Shown in pieces: positions 58,172 to 64,000 of a stretch of 64,000 bases of DNA. Positions within the stretch are counted from its first letter, which is position 1, and each line of letters begins with the position of its first letter. The DNA is from a virus: IMG/VR virus record IMGVR_UViG_3300042691_029373, positions 1 through 64,000 of that record. The stretch is one strand, 5' to 3'. The position numbers and the translations under genes are program-made. Below the pieces are notes generated by a model, which did not search any database, was not told where the DNA came from, and worked only from the letters and a program-made list of their open reading frames with translations.

Positions 58172-58193
58172 AGTTTTTCAGATAAATATATAA

Positions 58194-58219
58194 AAAAACC
58201 CCTTTTAGTAGGGGTTTTT
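58194..58219. terminator. Bidirectional intrinsic terminator
   Basis: AAAAACCCC and GGGGTTTTT form a 9-bp stem with an 8-base loop, A and T runs on both sides. Confidence 0.8.
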
Positions 58220-58240
58220 AATTATTTGGTTAATTTAATT

Positions 58241-58471
58241 TTATCGTTTCTTCTCCAAGACGTGAGCTCGTTCGATTGCCATTTCTTGAGTTTTAAATCC
58301 TTTTTCTACCAATTTCTTGGCGTGATAGATTTGAAAGTCAGTTGATGCTACTTCGGGACCCATGTGTTTGGATGACCCATCTTTTTTTGGACGGAATGAA
58401 TCTTTACCATAAATGTCGTAGTGACCTACTTTGGTCATATAACGACCTCGTGAATTACCTTTTGTTGCCAT
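58241..58471 (-). CDS. Small basic protein
   Basis: 76 residues, basic, with a Gly/Arg start (ATKGNSRGRYMTKVGHYDIY) and a helical end. TATATTTG promoter 35 bases upstream. Possibly nucleic-acid binding. No family recognised. Confidence 0.65.
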   Translation of the reverse strand: MATKGNSRGRYMTKVGHYDIYGKDSFRPKKDGSSKHMGPEVASTDFQIYHAKKLVEKGFKTQEMAIERAHVLEKKR

Positions 58472-58505
58472 GTTTATATAAAATTATTAATTTTGTTTGA
58501 TGGTA

Positions 58506-58513
58506 CAAATATA
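58506..58513 (-). promoter_or_regulatory. Bacteroidetes-type -7 box (TATATTTG)
   Basis: CAAATATA on the plus strand, upstream of the small basic protein gene. Confidence 0.6.
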
Positions 58514-58593
58514 TGAAACAAATCGATTGAAAACAGAAAAAAAATAAAAAATATTTTTTGATACCATATATTTTTTCACTTACATTTGTTCAA

Positions 58594-58812
58594 ATGAAAA
58601 TACAATTAAACCCTTTCTCGCAAGTATTGTTGAGTGAATCTCACAAAGAAATTGTTTTGTTACCCTCACCCCAATTACATTATTACGATAAAGTAATGGG
58701 GAAAAACGATTGGACTATCGTCTTATCTATTAAGTTTATTATATGGGAAGTAGGATTGGCTATGGTTAAACCTGCGGAAATTATTAATACCAATAAAAAT
58801 CAAGAACTGTAA
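58594..58812 (+). CDS. Small hypothetical protein
   Basis: 72 residues from the ATG that follows TTACATTTGTTCAA (a TAnnTTTG box); the ORF extends further up without a start signal. Mixed alpha/beta, soluble. TAATG couples it to the next gene. Confidence 0.6.
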   Translation: MKIQLNPFSQVLLSESHKEIVLLPSPQLHYYDKVMGKNDWTIVLSIKFIIWEVGLAMVKPAEIINTNKNQEL

Positions 58813-59336
58813 TGAGTAAAATATTAAGTAATTTTAAGAACATACATTTCTTGTGGTTAGTAGGTGTAATTTGTTTTTTGTCATTCTACATTCCTGTTGC
58901 TTGTTTTACAACATATTCAGATTATGTTCCCGAATGGACTCTACCGATATTTGTTTTTTCAACCATGATTCCACTTTGGTTTCATGAGTTTTTATGGAGG
59001 ACCGCTCAAATAGGGTCGGCTTCATATTTGGGGTTTCATGAGTTACATTTTGAGGATAGAAAATGGAAAAAGAAAACTTGTAATCCATTTTACTTTTTGT
59101 TTCACTATTTTTGGTGGTTAAGAAGAAAACCAATATTTTGGTTAATGACTTTAGCAATTATCGGGAGTCTTATTTACGGATATGTTGCTCCCTACGATGA
59201 GGATGGGATTCACCCATTCACTCCTTTCCACGGTATAAATGCTATTTGGTGGCTTGGAATTATAAAAGATTTTGTTATATTTAGAAACGACGCTAAAGAA
59301 GGATTAATTAGACATTATAGACACAATTACGAATGA
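58812..59336 (+). CDS. Membrane protein
   Basis: 174 residues with three to four hydrophobic helices (about 12-32, 42-56, 107-122 and 135-155) and many Trp, Phe and His residues (WFHEFLWRTAQ, FYFLFHYFWWL). Overlaps the T9SS-sorted gene by 4 bases, which suggests a shared job in the envelope. No family recognised. Confidence 0.65.
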   Translation: MSKILSNFKNIHFLWLVGVICFLSFYIPVACFTTYSDYVPEWTLPIFVFSTMIPLWFHEFLWRTAQIGSASYLGFHELHFEDRKWKKKTCNPFYFLFHYFWWLRRKPIFWLMTLAIIGSLIYGYVAPYDEDGIHPFTPFHGINAIWWLGIIKDFVIFRNDAKEGLIRHYRHNYE

Positions 59337-61147
59337 AACATTTAATTTTATTACTATCAATTTTACTATCGTCTCTAACTTCATTTTCACAATGTGGTGG
59401 AGCTCTTACATTTGATTTAAGTACCCCACCAGCCGCTGACGGAACATACCCCCCCAACACAACCATAGAACTTTGTGTTACAATGACCGGATGGAATGGT
59501 AATGCCCAAGGGTCTAATTGGATGGAAGGTTTCGGATTAACATTGGGAGCGGGATGGGTAGTTGTGAATCCAACACTTCCTCCTGACGATGCTGACGCAG
59601 ATGCAAGCGGAACTTGGTTATGGATGAATACTGTAACTTCTGATGCCACAGGTTTGGTGGCAGGTCCTGGTTATTTCTTTGAAGGTCCGACAGGCCCAAC
59701 AGATGGTAACCCCGGTAATGACTGGGGTGACTATTGTATGAATGGAGATTGTGTTTGGACTTTCTGTGTCGAACTTACTTCATCGGGTAATAGTGGTGAC
59801 CCTTTAAATATTGAGGTACAAAACTTTTCTGATGGTACTATGGGGAGTTGGGGTAATGCCGATTGTGTAGGTCAAGACCCACCTGTTAGTATTTTTATTG
59901 GAGAGGTTGGATGTAACACATATGGATGTACAAACGCTGCGGCTTGTAACTATGATGCCAACGCGGCTTGTGATGATGGTAGTTGTATTTTACCAGGTTG
60001 TACCGACCCACTTGCCTGTAACTTTGATTTAAACGCACCCTGTGATGACGGTAGTTGTACTTATGGTGGATGTACCGACCCAATTGCCTGTAACTTCAAT
60101 CCACTTGCGGGATGTGATGACGGAACTTGTAACTATTTCAGTATGGGGGACATAACCCATAATTTTATCCCATGTCCTGACACAACTTGTACTGGTTCAG
60201 AGGTAATGTATTCAGTTACAGGAAATATTACTTCCACATATGATTGGCAAGTTTCAGGTGGAGGACTTGTAACTACTGACCTCACAAAAGATTGTGAAAT
60301 TATTTGGGGGGACATTCCTGGAACATATACAATTACGGTACAAGAAACTACGGAGGAAGGATGTGTCGGAGTAATTAAAACTTGTGAAGTTGAACTTATC
60401 ATACCCGATATTATATTCAATCATAACTCATTTTCAATGTGCTTAAATTCGTCGGATGAGATTATACCGTTTCCGCAAGGTGGAAGTTGGTCTTCAGAGT
60501 TTATGAATGGAAACACATTTGTTGGAACCAAACCTGGAACATATCATCCATCCTACCTTACTAATATTCACGGATGTGACATCCAAGAAGAAGTTGAGGT
60601 TGTTGTTAAAAGAAAATACGAAGCTCCAAATATTATTTATAGTGCCGAGTTAATTGACCTTTGTTTTGATTCGGGAGTTCAAACATATATTGCTGAAGAT
60701 ACAGTTGGTGTAACATACGGATGGTTTATCGACGAAGTTAAACAATTATCGAACGAAAATAATATGACAATCGAATGGTATGATACTACACGAACTTATA
60801 TTGTTAAGGTGATTGCTTACGACGAGATTGGTTGTGAAAGTGAACCAAAATTAATATCCGTAAAAACCGAATCCTGTCAGAGATTTTTCGCACCAAACTC
60901 ATTTACGCCTAATGGTGATGGAACAAACGACATTTTTGAAGTCAGAGGATTGTCAGTTTATAGACCAATGATGAGAGTATTCAATAGGTGGGGTGTGGTA
61001 GTTTATGAATCATCAAATCTTTGGTGGACTGGTGATAGTGGAAGTGGTTACTATTGTGACAATGGAATCTATAATTGGATAATTGAATATAAAGATAAAT
61101 TCGGACAGAATAAACAAGAGTCCGGTTATGTAACACTTATTAGGTAA
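59333..61147 (+). CDS. Secreted surface protein with T9SS type B (gliding-motility-associated) sorting domain
   Basis: 604 residues. Signal peptide at 1-19 (ends TSFSQ). Residues about 193-266 carry Cys-rich repeats of the form GCTDPLACNF...DDGSC, known from large Bacteroidetes surface proteins. Later beta domains follow. Residues about 519-604 (FAPNSFTPNGDGTNDIF, VFNRWGVVVYES, DNGIYNWIIEYKDKFG) are the CHU_C-type T9SS type B sorting domain. It should cross the inner membrane by Sec and the outer membrane by host T9SS. The 3' neighbour is a lipoprotein, and the 5' neighbour a membrane protein. Confidence 0.88.
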   Translation: MKHLILLLSILLSSLTSFSQCGGALTFDLSTPPAADGTYPPNTTIELCVTMTGWNGNAQGSNWMEGFGLTLGAGWVVVNPTLPPDDADADASGTWLWMNTVTSDATGLVAGPGYFFEGPTGPTDGNPGNDWGDYCMNGDCVWTFCVELTSSGNSGDPLNIEVQNFSDGTMGSWGNADCVGQDPPVSIFIGEVGCNTYGCTNAAACNYDANAACDDGSCILPGCTDPLACNFDLNAPCDDGSCTYGGCTDPIACNFNPLAGCDDGTCNYFSMGDITHNFIPCPDTTCTGSEVMYSVTGNITSTYDWQVSGGGLVTTDLTKDCEIIWGDIPGTYTITVQETTEEGCVGVIKTCEVELIIPDIIFNHNSFSMCLNSSDEIIPFPQGGSWSSEFMNGNTFVGTKPGTYHPSYLTNIHGCDIQEEVEVVVKRKYEAPNIIYSAELIDLCFDSGVQTYIAEDTVGVTYGWFIDEVKQLSNENNMTIEWYDTTRTYIVKVIAYDEIGCESEPKLISVKTESCQRFFAPNSFTPNGDGTNDIFEVRGLSVYRPMMRVFNRWGVVVYESSNLWWTGDSGSGYYCDNGIYNWIIEYKDKFGQNKQESGYVTLIR

Positions 61148-61401
61148 TGTACGATAGAAAAGTTATGTTAAGATTATTTTGGTCCATTGTTTTCATTATA
61201 TTGTTATGTATAATGACATTATTGGTCGGATGTACGAGTAGAGAAAAACAAAAAGAAATTAGTGTATATGATGTTGATACATTAGATACAGAATACTCCG
61301 TTTATATAATTGATAGTTGTGAGTATATAATTTTTTACGGAGGTAGTTCGACTTGGGGAAGTCATAAAGGAAATTGTAGTAATCCGATTCACAATAGATA
61401 A
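61147..61401 (+). CDS. Lipoprotein
   Basis: 84 residues, overlapping the previous stop by one base. Long hydrophobic segment, then lipobox LLVGC (Cys at 29). Mature part has DSCEYIIFYGGSSTWGSHKG and ends GNCSNPIH, a Cys/His pattern. An internal ATG at residue 7 would also fit. Probably works with the surface protein before it. Confidence 0.7.
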   Translation: MYDRKVMLRLFWSIVFIILLCIMTLLVGCTSREKQKEISVYDVDTLDTEYSVYIIDSCEYIIFYGGSSTWGSHKGNCSNPIHNR

Positions 61402-61420
61402 TTTGCCGTATATTCGCGGT

Positions 61421-62482
61421 ATGAATGAGGTTTTGAATAGATATTATGAGGAAGGATTGGTGTATAAACAAGTACATCCGACCCTTCCTTTGACTATTTG
61501 GAATTATTCTGAAAAGGTTCAGTATGATAATTTATGGGATGATATAACTTTACAAACTCGAGGTCTTGTAACTGATGACGAGGGTAATATAATCGCAAGA
61601 CCATTTCGTAAATTTTTCAATGACACTGAAGGAAGACATACTCCGACAGAAGAATTTGATGTTTATGAAAAAATGGACGGTTCTTTAGGTATCCTATTTA
61701 ATTATCAAGGTGAATGGGTTATGGCTACCCGAGGGTCATTTGTATCTGAACAAGCAATCAAAGGTTTTGAGATTCTCAAGAATTATGATTATGAAAAACT
61801 TCACAAGAATTACACTTACCTGTTTGAGATAATCTATAAGGAAAACAGAATAGTGGTTCAGTATGATTATGATGACTTAATCCTTATTGGTGTGATAGAA
61901 ACCAAAACCGGATACGAAGTTGATTTACATGATGGAGAAAATGATATCAGGTTGAGGAATATGATACATAATCTTGGGTTTAAATTGGTAAAAAAATACG
62001 ACCAACTTAAAAATTTTTCTCACTTGAAAGATTTTATACCCGACAATAAAGAAGGGTATGTTATAAAATTTTCTAACGGCGAAAGAATAAAAATCAAAGG
62101 TGAAGAATACTTAAGATTACATAAACTGATGACAAATGTCTCAACAACTGCGGTTTGGGAAATGTTAAGTGAGGGTCGTGATGTCTTGGAAATACTGAAA
62201 GATGTTCCTGATGAATTCTATAAAAGAATAAAGATGTATGTTTTAGATTTGAGATATTCTTATTTATCTTATAGTGAATACGCGGGAAAAATGCATGACA
62301 AATTCCGTTACGGTAAATTTAACGATAGATATCCCGAGCCGACCAAAAAAGAATTTGCGGAATTTTTGACATTGAATAATATTGACCCGAAGGTGAAAGC
62401 ATTATGCTTTGCGATATGGGACAATAAGAATTATGATAAAATGATATGGAAATATATAAAACCTGAATTTAAAAGATTATGA
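61421..62482 (+). CDS. T4 Rnl1-like RNA ligase
   Basis: 353 residues from the ATG at 61421. The nucleotidyl motif I is EKMDGSLG (Lys at about 85), followed by a motif III/IIIa-like YLFEIIY, motif IV EGYVIKF (about 211) and motif V RIKIKGEEY (about 224). This is the order of T4 RNA ligase 1-type enzymes, which repair tRNAs cut by host nucleases. The C-terminal domain is helical, as in that family. No polynucleotide kinase gene is visible in the window. Confidence 0.85.
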   Translation: MNEVLNRYYEEGLVYKQVHPTLPLTIWNYSEKVQYDNLWDDITLQTRGLVTDDEGNIIARPFRKFFNDTEGRHTPTEEFDVYEKMDGSLGILFNYQGEWVMATRGSFVSEQAIKGFEILKNYDYEKLHKNYTYLFEIIYKENRIVVQYDYDDLILIGVIETKTGYEVDLHDGENDIRLRNMIHNLGFKLVKKYDQLKNFSHLKDFIPDNKEGYVIKFSNGERIKIKGEEYLRLHKLMTNVSTTAVWEMLSEGRDVLEILKDVPDEFYKRIKMYVLDLRYSYLSYSEYAGKMHDKFRYGKFNDRYPEPTKKEFAEFLTLNNIDPKVKALCFAIWDNKNYDKMIWKYIKPEFKRL

Positions 62483-63153
62483 ACATTTTAATTAAATACC
62501 CCTCGAGAGGAAGACCCGAGTTGTTTAAACAAACAACACAAAAATTTATAGATAAATTATCAGCTAAACACGATGTTAAATTTGTTTTTTCTCTTGATAT
62601 AGATGATAAAACTATGAATAATTCTGAAATTATTGAGTTTATGATGTCATTACCCATCAAGAAGAAGATAAATTTTAGAAATAATAAAAGTAAAGTAGAT
62701 GCGATAAACACAGATTTGGACGATGAAAAATTTGATATTTTAATCTATATACAGGATGATTTGACACCAATTATTCATGGGTATGATGATTTGATTGCAA
62801 ACCAATTTGAAAAATCGGAGTATGGTCTGGATTGTATGATACATTTTCAGACCCCAAGATGGTCCGATTCTTTGGACATATATTGTGTGATGGGTAAAAA
62901 ATATTATGATAGATTTGGATATGTATATCATCCGTCTTATAAGGCTCTTTTTTGTGATGACGAATACACCGAAGTTTCTAAATTATTAGGTAGAAATGTT
63001 TTTGTACCCGGCATTGACCCATTTCATCATAATCATGGTTTAATACAAGGGGATGAAGTTGAAATGACAAATAGGTCTCATGGAAATGAGGATTGGGCTC
63101 TTTTACAGCAAAGAAGAGAGAATAATTTTTATTTGGATTTATCATCAAATTAA
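62479..63153 (+). CDS. Glycosyltransferase family 2-like protein
   Basis: 224 residues with a 4-base overlap with the ligase gene. ILIKYPSRGRPELFKQT at the start and IYIQDDL at about 93 (DxD-like) suggest a GT-A fold, and GNEDWALLQQRRENN is a conserved end block in phage versions. It may modify phage DNA or surface glycans, together with the reductase after it. Confidence 0.7.
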   Translation: MNILIKYPSRGRPELFKQTTQKFIDKLSAKHDVKFVFSLDIDDKTMNNSEIIEFMMSLPIKKKINFRNNKSKVDAINTDLDDEKFDILIYIQDDLTPIIHGYDDLIANQFEKSEYGLDCMIHFQTPRWSDSLDIYCVMGKKYYDRFGYVYHPSYKALFCDDEYTEVSKLLGRNVFVPGIDPFHHNHGLIQGDEVEMTNRSHGNEDWALLQQRRENNFYLDLSSN

Positions 63154-63170
63154 CAATAATTTTTTTTAAT

Positions 63171-63875
63171 ATGAAAGCGATTGTGTTAGGAAAAGGGAAG
63201 TTGGGAAGTGAAATTGTTAAACAAACGGGATGGGACTACTTGTGTAGGGCTGAACATGAAATTACAATTGATAATTTCGATGAGTGGAAAAATAAAATGG
63301 ACGATTACGATGTGGTTGTTAATTGTATTGCAAACACCGATACGTATTCGGATGACAAGGACAAACATTGGAAAGCCAATTACGAGTTAGTAACTTACTT
63401 GGCGGAGTATTGTGATGACTACGGAAAGAAGTTGGTTCATATATCGACCGATTACCTTTATCAAAATTCGGTAACAGAAGCAACCGAAGAAGACGAACCA
63501 TTGTTTGACCATACTTGGTATATGTTCACTAAATTATTGGCTGATGAATATTTGAAAGAACATGCGAAAAATTATTTGATTTGTAGATTGTCACATAAAC
63601 CATATCCATTTCCTTATCATAGTGCTTGGACTGATGTGATGACAAACGCCGATTATACACCAGTAATTTCTGATTTAGTTATTAAATTAATTGAAGGAGG
63701 TGCTAGTGGTTTGTATAATGTTGGTACAGAAAAAAAGTCAATTTACCAACTGGCCAAAAGAACCAAAGAAGATGTTAAAGAAATATTTTCACCACCACAC
63801 GTACCAAAAGATATTTCGATGAATTTGTCAAAAATGGAAAAATTCTTATTAAATTTGTATCAAGTATCGGAGTAA
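63171..63875 (+). CDS. RmlD-like sugar-nucleotide reductase (short-chain dehydrogenase fold)
   Basis: 234 residues. AIVLGKGKLGSEIV (nucleotide-binding GxGxxG variant), VVNCIANTDTYSDD, HISTDYLYQ and WYMFTKLLADEYL (YxxxK) follow the dTDP-4-dehydrorhamnose reductase layout. Slightly short for RmlD, with the C-terminal part reduced. It probably makes an activated deoxysugar for the neighbouring glycosyltransferase. Confidence 0.75.
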   Translation: MKAIVLGKGKLGSEIVKQTGWDYLCRAEHEITIDNFDEWKNKMDDYDVVVNCIANTDTYSDDKDKHWKANYELVTYLAEYCDDYGKKLVHISTDYLYQNSVTEATEEDEPLFDHTWYMFTKLLADEYLKEHAKNYLICRLSHKPYPFPYHSAWTDVMTNADYTPVISDLVIKLIEGGASGLYNVGTEKKSIYQLAKRTKEDVKEIFSPPHVPKDISMNLSKMEKFLLNLYQVSE

Positions 63876-63881
63876 ATTATT

Positions 63882-64000
63882 ATGGATAAAAAATTATATG
63901 TTATAAAACTAAAACATAATTTGACCGACATTGTTTTGGGTGAAAAAATTATTATACCACAAGGGGAAATTATTTTAAATAATATCAGCAGTGATACTTT
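63882..64000 (+). CDS. Hypothetical protein, 5' part (gene runs off the window)
   Basis: First 39 residues only (DKKLYVIKLKHNLTDIVLGE then KIIIPQGEIIL). Starts 6 bases after the reductase stop, so probably the same operon. A beta-rich start; no family can be assigned. Confidence 0.55.
   Translation, partial: MDKKLYVIKLKHNLTDIVLGEKIIIPQGEIILNNISSDT

Noticed and set aside
59333-61147. Assembly chimera with a host genome at the T9SS-sorted gene
   Set aside because: Overlapping start and stop codons tie it to phage-type neighbours on both sides and base composition does not change, though only read mapping could exclude it.

Overview
The window is part of the genome of a large tailed bacteriophage, most likely one that infects a Bacteroidetes (flavobacterial) host. 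The phage reading rests on small, tightly packed and often overlapping genes on both strands, a tRNA and tRNA-like cluster, a T4-type RNA ligase, a DUF3310 protein, DNA methyltransferases, several wall-degrading proteins and very many small unknown proteins. The host reading rests on promoters of the Bacteroidetes type (TTTG, about 20 bases, TAnnTTTG), signal peptides of the style common in that phylum, and a secreted protein ending in a gliding-motility/type IX secretion (T9SS type B) sorting domain. The DNA is AT rich. No capsid, portal, terminase, tail or polymerase gene was recognised, so this is an accessory stretch.

Layout. 1-7.5 kb: end of a DUF932 gene, two virion-type wall enzymes, a PcfJ-like protein, thioredoxin and glutaredoxin. 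7.6-26.6 kb: tagged proteins (below) mixed with a DNA methyltransferase, a DHH phosphoesterase, DUF192, Nudix, SmpB, a ferritin-like protein, a DoxX-like protein and unknowns. 26.6-27.9 kb: one clear tRNA-Glu, four tRNA-like genes with oversized middles and two unexplained noncoding stretches. 28.2-32.9 kb: an operon of a GIY-YIG-like/DEAD helicase protein, an N6-adenine methyltransferase and a short second methyltransferase-like protein, resembling a restriction-modification cassette. 33-42.2 kb: membrane proteins, a nitroreductase, a probable polyprotein and a cluster of related small genes. 42.2-44.5 kb: two noncoding blocks full of short palindromes around a three-gene island. 44.5-53.2 kb: a dense array of tagged genes. 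53.2-64 kb: lipoproteins, secreted proteins, a DnaJ-type zinc-finger protein, the T9SS-sorted protein, RNA ligase, glycosyltransferases and a sugar-nucleotide reductase.

The main unexplained system is a set of about thirty otherwise unrelated proteins that begin with one of a few short tags. The tag families are RLTESDL followed by an amphipathic helix ending IxE, (L/I)ITES/ITEEQ, KESIKRILREE, and SEEExxRIxxLHE. Nearly every tag contains an (I/L)xE tripeptide, the site cut by T4-type prohead proteases. Most tagged genes follow an ATATTTAT element 8-25 bases before the start, whereas many untagged genes follow host-like TAnnTTTG promoters. I infer that the tags are capsid-targeting propeptides on a large set of internal head proteins made late. 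The bodies of these proteins include peptidoglycan hydrolases, a DHH phosphoesterase, a ferritin-like protein, membrane-active-looking proteins and a possible self-spaced polyprotein. This is inference from sequence pattern; the prohead protease itself is not in the window.
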